From: Epiperipatus broadwayi
Taxonomy: Eukaryota; Onychophora; Udeonychophora; Euonychophora; Peripatidae
Assembly: GCA_028023455.1 (NCBI GenBank)
Contig: JAQFVV010012418.1
Location: 4,459,244-4,523,243, forward strand
Length of the DNA: 64,000 nt
Reading direction: 5' to 3'
The notes beneath the pieces are model-generated. The model was not told the DNA's origin and ran no database searches. It saw only the letters and a program-made list of their open reading frames with translations. Shown one piece after another: positions 46,107 to 58,556 of the stretch (within the stretch, counting starts at the first letter, position 1; each line of letters begins with the position of its first letter). The translations under genes were made by a program, and so were the position numbers.

Positions 46107-47817
46107 AGCATCATAATTTTAACATAATAAAAGATAAGAAAACAAAAAAATGAATTAATGTTATTATTTACCTTACTTATTCTTTTAATAATAATTATTA
46201 TTTCAATAAAATTTATTATTATTATATCAGTGTTTTTAGATACATTATATTTAAGTTCTAATAATGTGTACTATTTTTAATTTTTTTTTTTTTTAAAACA
46301 ATAATTTCCATTTGGGAATTGACATTTATAAAACTATATTAATTATTATGTTTTGCATATATTAATTTTAAAAAATTATGTTTTAGTAAGTTTTTGATAT
46401 AGTCTCCTTTTTTATTGTCATTGTCTTATACCCAAATAGAATGTTAATCAATAAACTCACAAGTCTAAGTAAGTGATTTAAATAAACAATGCTTCTTTTT
46501 TATTTTCATTACATTCATTGATGATGATAATGGTATTTATGGTGACTCATATATCTATGTCTATATCAATGCACAGGTAATGCTTCTTTGGTACATACGA
46601 ATTATTCAAACAATATGTATTTCATCAATGTAACCTAAAGATTAGTTGATATTCAATTAAAAACAAATCTTAATAATGATAATCAAACTTCCAGTCTCTT
46701 ATATAAATTATATCAGGCATCCTGGTTATATTTCCTAATCATACTACACCAATTCCTATCTCAGATGATCTCATTTAACATTTATTCATAAGGGTTTATT
46801 AAAATGTAGCAGGTTTGAACTTTGTTAACTTGCATTCAGGTGCCACTGACCACATATGAATATTTTACTCTGTGGCATCATCATCACAGTTCTCATGCTA
46901 ACAATTTCACTTTTCTCAGATCAGATTATGAGCACTCAGGATCAGTAGAGAATTTATATGTACACATAGGAACGGATAGAATGGTGCACAGACAACTAAA
47001 TAAGTTAAATAATATTATTTATTCATTCTAAACACCCTTTAATTGATTTCAAAAATTATCTATATACATTATTATATGATAATTAAAATTAATAAACTGA
47101 TAAACATCATAACAAAGAATTTTAAAAAATCGAAGCTCAAATATAAACATACAAAAGCATTTAACTAATGTATATATCTCTAACAGTATATTAATAAAAT
47201 TCGTTAATGATAAACAGAAATAATTTAAACAATCTAGATAATGCATACATTCTAAAGTATAATATATATGTTGTAACATATTAATAAAAATTAATAAGTT
47301 CTTATTTAATAGCCCACAGATTTGGGCGGTATTTATAACAGAATAAAACTGAATCATGAATGGATGGTAAAAATGACCTTAGTATGCCCAACAAATTTGA
47401 GAGCCATTTATAACAGAATGAAAATGATAAGGATTAGGAAATGAAGATTTTAGTAAAGCATGCAAACTTAAGATATCAATGACATCAAGGTAAAAGTATA
47501 ACTTAATAATTGATTATCAACTATAACTGAATAAAATAAAAATAATGCTAATAAGAATAAAAATTAAGTCATTACTGTCTCATAAATAATAGTATGCCCT
47601 TATTTGAATAAACCAATTGCAATGGGATAAAATACTTAATAGTGGTAAAAGGCTTTGTTATCTTACAGATTCATGTACATTAATCTTTCCGTAATAAAAT
47701 ATATAAAATTCTTTCTTTTAAAATTTATAAATTTACAACATCAAATTGTAATGAGATAAAGTGTCTACAATACAAAACGATAATAAAATACAATGCACAA
47801 GATGAATTGTTTTAATA
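46107..47817. other. No gene recognised
   Basis: AT-rich sequence. Two open frames of 69 and 102 codons (46822-47031 plus, 47049-47357 minus) lack motifs and look fortuitous. Confidence 0.45.
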
Positions 47818-47819
47818 TA

Positions 47820-48688
47820 CACCCGGGTCTCTTTTTATGCGGACTTATTTAACACGATTTTGAAGTTACGCGATTCGTGTTACACCGGAATTCGATTTCC
47901 GATAATGCGCTATTACTTTAAATAATAAATTTCGCGCACGTACGTTATATTGAAAGTAATAGCACATTATTGGAATTCGACTTTCATCTTAGTAATTTCA
48001 ATATTTTTAGTGCTTTATAATAGTAAGATTTTATGCAATAATGAAATTAAAATCATGATTTCCACATTTTATGTATACACATATTAAATTTTACAAGATT
48101 ATTATGTAAATTTGTTCAAACATTGTGCGTGTTAATTTTGCATTTTAAATCACATTCTGTTTTTGCTTTTTTATAAAACGTAATCAATTATTATTTTCTT
48201 ATTAATGACACTAATCATTAACGTGCTCTTAAATTCCAACAAGAGCTAAATGGTTGTATGTCTGGATATCGCGAGCTTCGTAAACAATTAATAAAATCAT
48301 CGTCTCAAAGATTAATTACTAATTACGTTGTCACCAGAAAATCATAATAATTTTAAAACGTGTATAAAAAAATGTAAATTAATGTACTGTAAATTATGCA
48401 TAAAAATATATTATTTAGAATAAAATTAAATATTACAGTTAAAAAAAGTTTGTCTTGTATCAATTTTTTTCAAATTTGAAATTTTTTATTAGTCATATTT
48501 TATTTCCTAATTTTTTTTTGCGCGAATTTTAAAGTAATTTTACATTGGTGCTTTGCTTTTACACGAATTTTGAAAAATCACAGACCGCATCCCCCCTTTT
48601 TCAATGTAAGTTATGTTTATTTTTGTGCAATTTCGTTTGCGCGTGTTTTCTAAGGAACCTATCTATTGTGTAAAACGAGACCCAGGTG
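47820..48688. mobile_element. TA-flanked terminal-inverted-repeat element (pogo/Tc1-mariner type), non-autonomous
   Basis: 869 bp. Left end CACCCGGGTCTC and right-end reverse complement CACCTGGGTCTC are terminal inverted repeats continued by TTTTA, flanked by TA on both sides (47818-47819, 48689-48690). The ends are CpG-rich compared with the neighbourhood. An internal palindrome spans about 47900-47995 (CTATTACTTT arms). No transposase frame. Confidence 0.7.
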
Positions 48689-48690
48689 TA

Positions 48691-50097
48691 CTTCACCACT
48701 TATTTCAACTTATAATAATATAAAATGAAAGTCAGTCCTTCACATAACCTTATAATTTACAATATCCAATTATAATAACATGAAATAAATGAAAGATTTT
48801 TATTTGACACTTATACAAATTCAATTAGCAAATAATGAATTATTCTTCAAACTAATAAAGCCAAGTTATTAAACTCTGAATTATAATTATCCTAATATGC
48901 ATAGTATTATTAATACTATTATAAGCAAGTGGTAATATTAAAAAGCTTAATATTTAAATTAAATATATAATCTACTTTGATGAGCTCTAAATCTAAGCAA
49001 AATAGACCATTCTATTTAATGAAATTCACATACCATTTCAATGTATATGATTACTAATTTTATAATATCATAAGATTTTCATTTTTATAACTAAATATTA
49101 AGTTACTATAACATACACCAATAAATAATATTTTAAAATAATATGTAAGCATCCAATTATAATTATCTTTGTTTACCCTAAATAATTAATATTATTTATA
49201 CTCTATAAATTATCAAACTAACTCAGATATATTTTATCCAAAAATAACTATTGCATATAACTGGTAAAATAATTGTGATCTTCTAATTAATTATTAAACA
49301 TCTAAAAAAGTACCAAATACTTCTGGACTATTTGATGATTTTTTATTTTAAACTATATGGTGTAAGTCAATACATGACTACTATCTATCAAAATTTTATT
49401 AGCCAATAGGTACGTATTATTAATTGAATGATAACTAAAGTAAGTTTATTTGTTTAAATGAATTTAAAATTTATTAACAATAAGTATATGTAAAAAAATA
49501 ATGATAAATAGACAATAAACATTTGTGACAAATGCTCTAATTAAATGTCGTAAAAGATAGTTTCGGTATAAATTAATATTAATAAAATAGATGTTATATA
49601 TCAAAAATTTATCTATATAATATTTAATATATGATATATAAAATTTATGTGAAAAGAAACGTTCAGCATACATAAACTATTTAAAGTACAAGAAAGTTAA
49701 TGATAATTCTATAATTTTCATAACAAAGTAATTGATTAATATAAAATATAAAAATTATAAATTTGTTTATTCATTTACTTTATTTTCCAAATAAAATAGC
49801 AATGAGTAATTGTTACAATACAATTCCTTCAGATTTTCACTACTTATAACATATATATCCAAAAGTAATTTGTAGTCCATGAATAAACATATATTTTAAA
49901 TTAAAGTTTTAACTATTAAAATTTAGGATATAAATGTAAATTTAAGCTAAATTTAATTTCTTATTATTTTCATATAGTATATAAAACAAACAATTAATTA
50001 ACTTAAGATGTAATAATCAATAATATTTATAAATATTATATCAATAGATACATAAATAAAGTACATCTTAACATTTTTTTGATGCATTTAATTTTTG
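48691..50097. other. No gene recognised
   Basis: Very AT-rich, with TAATTATTA-type strings. No motif found. Confidence 0.5.
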
Positions 50098-51230
50098 TTA
50101 TGAGCCTTCAAGCTTATTCTCATGTGTTTTGATGTATAGTTTTAACAGTTCCTGTTTGCTGTCAATTTCTTTCACTAATTTTAGTTCATTATCATCTACT
50201 TGTATTAGTTCATTAGGTTCGCCTTCTGCTATTTGTTCTTTTATTTGAACTGGTTTGTGTTCATTTTGTACATTTTCATCTAATAGTTTTGGTTCAGATT
50301 CATTTAAAAGTTCATCACATATTTTTGGTTCATTTTCTGATTTTAAAAACAATTAAGCCTGTTTCATTGTCCACAATTTGGTCCATTATTATTTTTGAAT
50401 TTGTAATTGCTCATCATTTATTTGTTGTGAATCATCCAGCTTTTGCTCTGGTTTAGATTGTTTGCAAAAAATTATCCATCCATTTTTGCCTCTTTAATTC
50501 CATCTGCTTTCAATTATCTTCAAACCTCAATTCTATCTGTTTTAGATGATCATCAAATCTCAATTCCATCTGCTTTTGATTAAGTTTCATACATTTTTCA
50601 TTATATTTTATAATTTGATTTATTTGCTTTTGATTAGCTTTTTGATACTTTTGTATAATTTGGTTTTTTGTTACATTTGCTTTTGATTTATGCTCTATTT
50701 ACTTTTGATTATCTTTTTGCATATTTTCTATAGTTTGGTTTATTTGCTTTTGATTATCTTTTTATTTTTATAGTTTGGTTTATTTGCTTTTGATTATAGT
50801 CTATTTGCTTTTGATCATCTTTTTGGTTATTTTCCATAGTTTAATTTATTTGCTCCATTTGCTTTTGTTTATCTTTTTAATTCTTTTCCATAGTTTGGTT
50901 CATTTGCTTTTGAATATGCTCTATTTGCTTTTCATTATTTTTTTAATTATTTTCCATCTGTTTTAATATTATGCTAGGCATCTACATCATGTTTTAATTT
51001 TGATGATATTGCAGTATTCTCAAGCATTTTGATTTCTTTATTAATTGATGTCTTTATGTTTTATTTGATTTCATGAATCACTATCTGGATGGGCATTGTC
51101 CATATCCAATGTTTCTAAACTATTTTCTTCACAGCTAGTTTCAGAAGTATTTGCTTCCAATATTTCCTACTGTTCTGCATTTTTTTATTTTCATTCTGTA
51201 TTTTAATAATCCTCAAAATTTTTAAATGTC
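50098..51230 (-). pseudogene. Decayed Lys/Gln/Glu-rich coiled-coil ORF, probably a Gag-like retroelement relic
   Basis: On the minus strand, a tandem repeat of about 60 bp (about 50960 down to 50500) encodes K-Q-I-N-Q-T-I-E-N-N-Q-K-D-style heptads with frequent stops. Upstream (about 51200-51090) is an acidic Ser/Glu/Asp stretch. Downstream, an 84-codon frame (50352-50098) rich in Glu, Lys and Asn remains open. The layout, an acidic N-terminus followed by a Q/K coiled coil, resembles the ORF of LTR element B, though at low identity. No capsid, zinc knuckle or pol motif is seen. It could also be a host coiled-coil pseudogene. Confidence 0.4.
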
Positions 51231-51239
51231 TATAAACTT

Positions 51240-52474
51240 ATGTGTAGTACAATTATACCTGAATACACTGCCAACAGGATTAGATCATCTCCTGGAACAT
51301 CACATATATTTGTATATTTTTTTCATGGCACAACTTCCTTTATTCTTGTCATTTTTTATGTGTTTTATAATATAATTACAATATAGAGAAAAATATATAT
51401 TATCTGGTTGGCCATATCATTCATGTAAGTCAGACAAATGGGAATTTATAACAACTGAAAATCGAAGCCCTCACCATGAACCTACCAAAAATTTACAAGA
51501 AATTAATTTAAAAATAGTTACAAGTTACTCCCAATGAAAATGAATGAGGTTAGACCATGCAATTTACAAATACTACATGTTACTATGTAATGTTTTCCAC
51601 GTGTTTATTTCAATATGTACATGTTAATGCATTGGAGAAAGACTAAAACATTTGACAATATATTTTTTATTGTGAAATATATTAAAACGATTGTATAAAT
51701 ATTATAAATTAAATCAATGTACAACAGTATTGAATCAAATGTTGCATATTTCTTTGCCTATTTTTAGTAGATAAATATATGATCATCACTAATAGTAGCC
51801 ATTCCCAAAGAAGTATGGCCATTACAATTATAAGAAGAAGAAAAAAGGATAGAAATATTTTTAAAAATAACAACAATACTCTAAAAAAGAGTTTTTATAA
51901 GGACTATACAAATAATTTTGTAAAATCACAAATAAATCTATATATAGAACATGCTGATCCATTATTCTGCTTATTTGATATTTTGTGATGCAGATGTTTG
52001 ACTTCTGTGGAAAACTATTCTTTCTGAAAGACTTTAACATCTTGACTATTTGTATCTCTCTATTGCATTTTATCTTCAACCATATCTTTCCAATGTAAAT
52101 AATAAATGTCCACTTCTTTAGAATATCTCTGAGATAATTTTTATAATATAAATGAATCTTCCTCTTTTACAAAACTCATTCTTTTTTATTATAATATATT
52201 TCTTAGAAAGTCGTGTATTGTTCATTTTTTTCACATCTCCACTGCACCAAGGAAGTGGTTTTACAATAATCGACTCTACAATCGCATCCAGAAAATAAAA
52301 AACCCGATTTTTAAGACAACTTTTTAGTAGTTAACACTAGTATAAACGTCAGTTAATTAAAGTTTGAATATGAATTGTAAATTATGATTTAAATAGAATT
52401 TTTGAGTTCTTGTGTAAAATTTATTTAAAAGCTCTTTTTAATATATATGTCAATTTATCTTAATATTTTTTTGA

Positions 52475-52475
<1 letters not shown>
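51240..52475. other. No gene recognised
   Basis: AT-rich. Overlapping small frames at 51779-52079 on both strands show no motif. Confidence 0.5.
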
Positions 52476-52514
<39 letters not shown>

Positions 52515-52515
52515 C

Positions 52516-52566
<51 letters not shown>

Positions 52567-52588
52567 AATAATAATAATAATAATAATT
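52476..52588. repeat. Compound microsatellite (AAT)n-(CAT)n-(AAT)n
   Basis: About 39 bp of TAA units, about 51 bp of TCA/CAT units, then about 23 bp of AAT units. The symmetrical structure suggests growth of a CAT variant inside an AAT array. The poly-Ile/His/Asn frame is an artefact. Confidence 0.95.
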
Positions 52589-52626
52589 CAATGTCTGTAT
52601 TTCTACAAATCAATATATGTAATCTT

Positions 52627-53325
52627 ATAATTGAATATTTATAAATGTAGTAATTAGATATATGTAAAGTATAACTTTAAAAATTTTATCCACTTAGGAG
52701 CACTTTTGACTACCCTTGTAGTCTTTGTCAACTAACACTTTGAAAGGCTAAACTTCCCATAATTCTGTGATCTTAATGTTTGCTGTCTATCTGTTAATTA
52801 AGTTTTGTTTGTATTTGTATATTAGCAGAGTTTCCTTTATTTTCCTTTTGTTGTTATTTTTTTATATTTGCAATAGTTTTACATTATTATGATTGAAGTT
52901 AAAACCATAAATACATGAAATAGTCATAAAAAACTGATTCTGAGACATTATTATTTACTTTGCAAATCCTGAAACATTATTATTTACTTTGTAAAATTGC
53001 AAAGTAAATAATAATGTTTCAGCATCCATTTTTTATGATCATAGTAAGTCATGTATTTATGATTTTAATTTCAATTATAATAATGTAATAATATTGCAAA
53101 TTGAAAAAAATAACAAAGGGAAAATAAAGGAAGCTATGTTAATATACAACTACAAACAAGACTTAATTAACAGACAGGCAGCAAACATTAAGATCATGGA
53201 ATTGTGAGATGGTTAGCTTTCAAAGTGTTAGTTGACAAAGATTAAGAGGCGCACCTAAGTGGATAAAATGTTTAAAGTTATACCTTACATATATCTAATT
53301 ACTGTATTTATAAATATTCAATTAT
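52627..53325. mobile_element. Large fold-back element, about 330-bp arms
   Basis: Arm 52627-52963 is matched in reverse complement by 52999-53325 over nearly its full length, with a 35-bp spacer. Outer ends read ATAATTGAATATTTATAAAT on each strand. Arms are diverged by substitutions and a small gap near the GGAGCACTTTTGAC / GCGCCTCTT region. It starts 38 bp after the microsatellite. No ORF, and no clear target duplication. Confidence 0.8.
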
Positions 53326-55077
53326 TAAATTATATGTATATAACAAAAATGTCTTTAAGATCTAGTGACCTAAATTCATTCCTTGATTTTCTTTATGATA
53401 TCAAATCACTGCCTTATGATTATATTTGGATCTGTAATTATTATTACTGAATTATAATAGATTTAGTGGATGATCAGGCTCAGCTAAACTATGCTATTTG
53501 TTATATTTTATATAAAACAACAAAAACTTTTGAATGAAAATAAAAACTGGGATATATTACTAATGATACTTATAAACCTATTTAGCCTTGAGCATTATTG
53601 CACTTATTATTTAAGTAATACTTTGGGTACAATTTGAAAATTATAATTGCAGTTTGTAATATTATAAGTGACTATTTATTAGTCTACATTCTGAAAGGAT
53701 TATATACCTGTTTAAAGAAATTTATTTAAGCTTCTTTGTATCAATAATTTCAATCTCTGTGGTCAAGTTGCAATCTTTAATATCCATATGAATGTATTGG
53801 ACCATAAATAAAGGTGGGATTTCACCTTTATTGTTAAAATAAAGTTGCCTTGGTAACAGTATGAGATTGTTATTGATATTGGGATTTTCTAAATGTTGAT
53901 TGATTTTAATGATTAATTATAAATGGGTCATAAAAAAATAAAGACTAAATATTTTAAATAACATTATTAAAACCAATGAAACAATTTATTAAGAGCTTTA
54001 TATGAATCTCAAATAAAGCTCTTAAAACCCATTGGAAAAAGTAAAACTTTAGTCTTCTGGAAATGTAATAATACATTAATGCAGTATAATGAAAGTCTCA
54101 TGGATATTAAAGAATAGAAAAGGAAAATGTATTAAGGTTAGGTGAAGGAAAACAAATATCAAAAAAGTTGGGGGTGGGTATAGAATACTTTATGGGAGTA
54201 AATGACAATAAGAAACTAAAAAAGATAAGCTGAAGTATTTGGATGATAGTACAAGAAACTTAATGCTAGAAAGAACAACATAGTTTTGTTAAAAAGATGC
54301 TATTAATATAGCTTACTATTATACTAGACATTGTTTCATTTTATTTTTTTTAATTTCATCTGTATAAAATATATATATTTTTCTTTTCTGCTTTAGATCA
54401 TTATACTACACATGTACACACACACACACACACACATGTGAAAACCATTATTTATCTTTAATGATATTTTTTATAATGTAATATTTCTGCGTATTAACAG
54501 TTCCAATAAACACCAAAAAAATATCATATGATTTTGTAAGAATGGTAATTAGTTGTCAGTAGTGTTTAATTCCGTGAGAATTTTTAGTTTACTTATGCAA
54601 TATTCACATAATTCTTACACTACTATTTATTTATGAGTTTTGATACATATGTTTTAAAAACTAAAATAAAGATAGAATATAAAAAATATTTTAAATAATG
54701 TTTTTCTTTTTTTCTGTAGCTGAAAATAATGTTTTCTACTCTAATGATTTTAAAATTATTTAAGAAACAATATGATACCATCTAGTAATAATTCGTATCT
54801 ATGATATTTTTCCAATAATTGACATTTTATGTGTTTCATTGCTTGTGAGGTTTGGTGTCATTGAGTTCAAAGTGGGATCTTTTACTTTTACCCAGCTTGT
54901 ATTGCAAAATTCTAAATAAATTTATTTTGTATATATATATACAAATTTGAATATATATATATATATATACACACGTGTGAACGAATATTTATGTGTATAC
55001 ATTTTATACATGTGTGTGTGTGTTGGTATACATGTTTATGTATATATATATTTATGATATTTTTCTTTATTTTTTAG
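53326..55077. other. Probable upstream intron of the Lsi2-like gene; hairpin and simple repeats
   Basis: No coding exon recognised. Contains a fold-back at 53941-54057, a small palindrome with arms AATAAAGGTG/CACCTTTATT at about 53808-53833, (CA)n at about 54415-54436, and (TA)n tracts at about 54930-54972. It ends in a T-rich tract and AG acceptor at 55076-55077. Confidence 0.5.
53941..54057. other. Fold-back hairpin
   Basis: AAGACTAAA at the left end pairs with TTTAGTCTT at the right. Inside, CCAATG pairs with CATTGG, and TTAAGAGCTTTA (53989-54000) pairs perfectly with TAAAGCTCTTAA (54014-54025) around a 13-nt loop. The inner 63 nt have precursor-microRNA-like size, but a small MITE is equally possible. 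Confidence 0.4.
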
Positions 55078-56531
55078 GTGATGATGAAATAAAGGATGAA
55101 ATTCCAATATGCTTCCTAACGATGGAACTGAAACTGATTGTAGTCACTATAACCAAAATGACAGCAATAACAATGCTATTTTGGACTATTCCTTGGCTGA
55201 TAATAGCAAGGTGATAGGAGGAAGTATTGTTTTTATTGCGATACTACCTTTTGTGTTATTTCATTTCCGAAGATTTCCTATAGGAAGTACATCAGCAATT
55301 ATTTTAGGAGCACTTGGAATGGTTCTTGCCCAGGTAATAAACCAAGATGAAGTATATGAAATTATTGGAAGGCGAGACAATCTACAAACAATTTTTTTAT
55401 TACTTGGCATGATGCTACTTTTTCAATATTTAGAAAGAGAGGAATTAATCAGTTTGTTATTGAGAAGAGTGATTGGTAACAAATTAAACTTTGAAAACTA
55501 TTTGTGGAGGGTGTGTTTATTAAGTTTTGTATTATCTGCAATGTTTACAAATGATGCCTGTTGTGTTATTTTAACTCCTCTCCTTTTAACATTTTGGTCA
55601 TCAGAAGAGAGAGCAATTGCTGAATTAGAAATTCTTCTTTTGGGAATTGCTACATCAGCAAATATAGGTAGTGTAATAACAATATTTGGTAATCCTCAAA
55701 TGGCTTTAATAGCTGCACGAACTGATTTACCAAGTATGGAAAAGAGCAAATTAAATTTATCACGATGCATTATATACTTAGGACCACCTGCTTTACTGGG
55801 CTATCTTTTAAATTTAGGATTTTTAATTTTATATTATCGTTGGCAAATTAAACTTAAAAATAGCAAAGATCCTGATCTCCCAACAAAAAAGAAACTTTTG
55901 CCTGATAAAGATTTGTTAGCCAAGCGGTCATCAAAAACTTTTGGCTGTAAACTTTTAAATAGTAATAAGGATTATATAGAAAAAGACATGGATTCTAATA
56001 GAAATGAAATGGAAAAAGAAACATCTCTCTCTATGAAAGAGATTTTAGATGGATATTTTAATCAATCTTCAGTAGAAGAAGTTTATCCATTAAGCTGTCG
56101 TTTACCTACTATCCATGAAGATATACCTCTAGAAACAGAAAAACATGATTGTCGTGATCATATTCAATTGACAGTAGAAGATTCCTGGAGTGACCCCATT
56201 GATTACTCAGAAGATAGAAGAGACTCTTTTGATTCTGCTGAAGAGCAGTGTAATGAAGAGAGAAGAAATAGTATTAAAAGTCAAAATGATTATAATGAAG
56301 GTGGATTAGAACTTTCCAAAAGATTAGGGATATCACGCTCCTTAACTGGAATATCTCCTGTTGCAGAATTTTTACCTCCACTTGCTGAACCTTCTTTGAT
56401 AAGAAAGAAAAGAGGGTCAGATGATTTTAGTCCTTCCTTTTCAAGGTTTTTTGAAATCTTCCTTTGTTTCATTATTCTATTGGTCATAGTTCTATTTTTC
56501 ATTTCTTCAAAATTTCTCAAATTTGATATTG
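55078..56531 (+). CDS. Lsi2-like (ArsB/ion transporter superfamily) efflux transporter, 5' coding exon
   Basis: The exon begins after a TTTTTTAG acceptor. The start ATG is at 55109, preceded by an in-frame TGA, so 55078-55108 is 5' UTR. Coding runs to 56531, where ATTG|GTAAGT is a strong donor (phase 1, about 474 codons). Polar N-terminus (1-35), then hydrophobic segments near 36-53, 62-78, 92-108, 133-147, 152-162, 173-190 and 222-243. Signature M-F-T-N-D-A-C-C-V-I-L-T-P (145-157) and S-A-N-I-G-S then G-N-P-Q (183-197) closely follow the first repeat of plant Lsi2 silicon-efflux proteins (F-T-N-D-T-C-C, S-N-I-G-S, G-N-P-Q) and differ from the D-N-V-T form of P/OCA2 proteins. A long charged, probably cytosolic loop (about 245-445) precedes another membrane helix. 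Lsi2 proteins export silicic acid, and relatives move arsenite or anions; the animal substrate is unknown. The second half lies in unseen exons. Confidence 0.8.
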
Positions 56532-56619
56532 GTAAGTATGTGCAATTATTAAGTAACATTACTAACATAAAATTTTATATGTAAGTTTAATAATTTATGT
56601 TTTGTATATATAACATATT
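56532..56619 (+). other. Start of downstream intron of the Lsi2-like gene
   Basis: The GTAAGT donor lies at 56532-56537. The rest of the window shows no exon encoding the expected second half of the transporter, so the intron or introns contain the elements listed below, or the remaining exons are short or outside the window. Confidence 0.5.
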
Positions 56620-57800
56620 CCTTTAATATAAGACACACTCAAGTTTAAAACATAGTAGGATTTTAAGTTTGGAAAATTGGGGGAAAAGCTTAAAAATGAT
56701 TTTATTGAAAAATAAACATTTTTATTTACTTAAATGGGAACTAATATAAATACAATAAACTCATCTAATTTATTGCAAATCTTCTTCAAGTATACTTTCA
56801 CTTTCTATATTTCACTTTCAGAACTTGAATTCTCATCTTCACTACTCCACCAGGGTACATCATCTTGAGGCCATTAATATTTTAAGACAGATTTTTTTTT
56901 TGATAATTTCTTCAGGTATATCTTTCCAAGACTGCAAAACTCACTCAAGATTATATATATTGCTTGCATTACAAAATATTTTTTTAAGTATAAATACTGT
57001 AACCTTTTTTTTTTCAAATAAAAAAAAGGATGCTAAAATACAGTATTGACATTAAATGTTAAAGTAGATTTTTTTTCTTTTGATTAAAAACCCTTTCTCA
57101 AATGCAAATTAATTTTTTCAATTATTAAAATAAGTAAAAGTTTTTTATAAATAAATTTCTCTTTATAATTGAAAAAAATAATCTATAGTGGTGAACATAA
57201 AATATATTTTTGTCATTCAATTACAAATATGTTACTAATTTGAAATCTAAATCATTGTTCTAAAATAATTTATATTTTTATAAACATTTTTGGAAAATCA
57301 TTATAAATGTGTAAAAAAAGATTCTAAAGCATGTTTCACTTTGAAATCAAAACAATATTGGAAATGTCAATATTGTTGATATGCAGTCTCTTATGTAGAG
57401 AGCAAGAAACAATCAATAAGAGCAATGTCAATTTTTTATCTTATTGTTGTATTGATTTATTAATTGTAAAAATTTTTAATGGTTATTCAATACAGTTTTC
57501 TTGATAAAATAATGGTAAAATCAGCAAAATATCATTAAAAGTAGTGGTTTGAGAGAGAATTAAACCCATTTATGAAATTAATCCCAAAAATTTTGATATT
57601 TAATGTTTTTTTCTCTTTTGATTAAAAAAGTTTTTACATGCTATTCTACAAGGTAACAATCACAATACACTTTAAATGTATAGTGTAAAGCAAAAATCTG
57701 CAGATATAAGATGTTAAAAATTTTTGTTCCCAATTTAAGATGCATCCCCTTTTACAGATCCAAAATTTAGAGAAAAAAATATATCTTATATTTGAAGTAA
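56620..57800 (-). mobile_element. Tigger/pogo-type transposon remnant
   Basis: A minus-strand transposase tail lies at about 56949-56770. Flanking segments with ATATAAGAC-like strings occur at both ends: about 56629 (TATAAGACACACTC), and about 57690-57790, where minus-strand TTCAAATATAAGAT precedes a GGGGATGCATCTTAAATTGGG stretch. These suggest the two ends of one decayed element. The interior is largely deleted. Confidence 0.4.
56770..56949 (-). pseudogene. C-terminal fragment of a pogo/Tigger-like DDE transposase
   Basis: The minus-strand reading includes V-L-Q-S-W-K-D-I-P-E-E-I-I-K-K-S, the typical C-terminal helix of CENP-B/Tigger-like transposases. After a stop comes an acidic tail with D-D-V-P-W-W-S-S-E-D-E-N-S-S-S-E-S-E. 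The catalytic DDE region is absent, and stops interrupt the frame. Confidence 0.55.
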
Positions 57801-58556
57801 TACTATATATAGATTTAAATTGCTAATCATTTTTATTGATTCAGTATTATATTAGTATATGTAAGCATATTTTTATATAAATATATGCACATACATAACA
57901 TTATATCTCAGGGTTATTCATCAAAGATATTCCCATATATATAATAATAACTGTAGGTCATTATAAAATGTTTTTGAATTTATTTTCCAAGTATGTGTGA
58001 ACCTTGGTACAAAATATTTAATTTTAAATAGAGTCTTCCATTTCTTCTTAAATATATTAAGTAGTTACATAAAATCATTTCTTCAAAATATGTAAAAAGA
58101 AATCAATTACTTTTGGAACTTCAGAATCACTATCACTTGATATAAATAATATACATTATTATATACATAAATATTACTATTATATATCTTATTTAAAGAA
58201 GATAAACCAACTTCTGAGATATATGAGTTTGACATTAAAGAAGCAACTATATACACTAATGATTTCAGTTTTACATTAGCTTTATGTTCCCTCTAAGAGT
58301 AGACTATCTTTGAACTAAAAATACAAAAGCTGAGCACATTAAACCAATGTGAAGCAAAAAAACATCAAAATTTAGCATTTATATAGTTTTTATATAATGA
58401 CATATTGTAGAACATAATTTTAAAAATAATAACAAAACTCAATAATAATAATTAGCCCTTTATTTTTTTTACATTGTTCTTTAAGATTTATCCAAATTTT
58501 ATAAATTTTGTCCAGTTTGATCTGCTTTTTTGACAAAATATAATGCTTAATTTTTA
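57801..58556. other. No gene recognised (intron-like)
   Basis: AT-rich sequence with no recognisable frame. Confidence 0.45.

Noticed and set aside
52447-52644. Open frame with poly-Ile, poly-His and poly-Asn tracts
   Set aside because: Produced by the compound AAT/CAT microsatellite.
54993-55214. 73-codon frame overlapping the start of the Lsi2-like exon
   Set aside because: It reads through the intron and across the splice acceptor in the wrong frame.
56290-56568. 92-codon minus-strand frame
   Set aside because: Shadow of the Lsi2-like exon, which has clear family motifs and splice sites.
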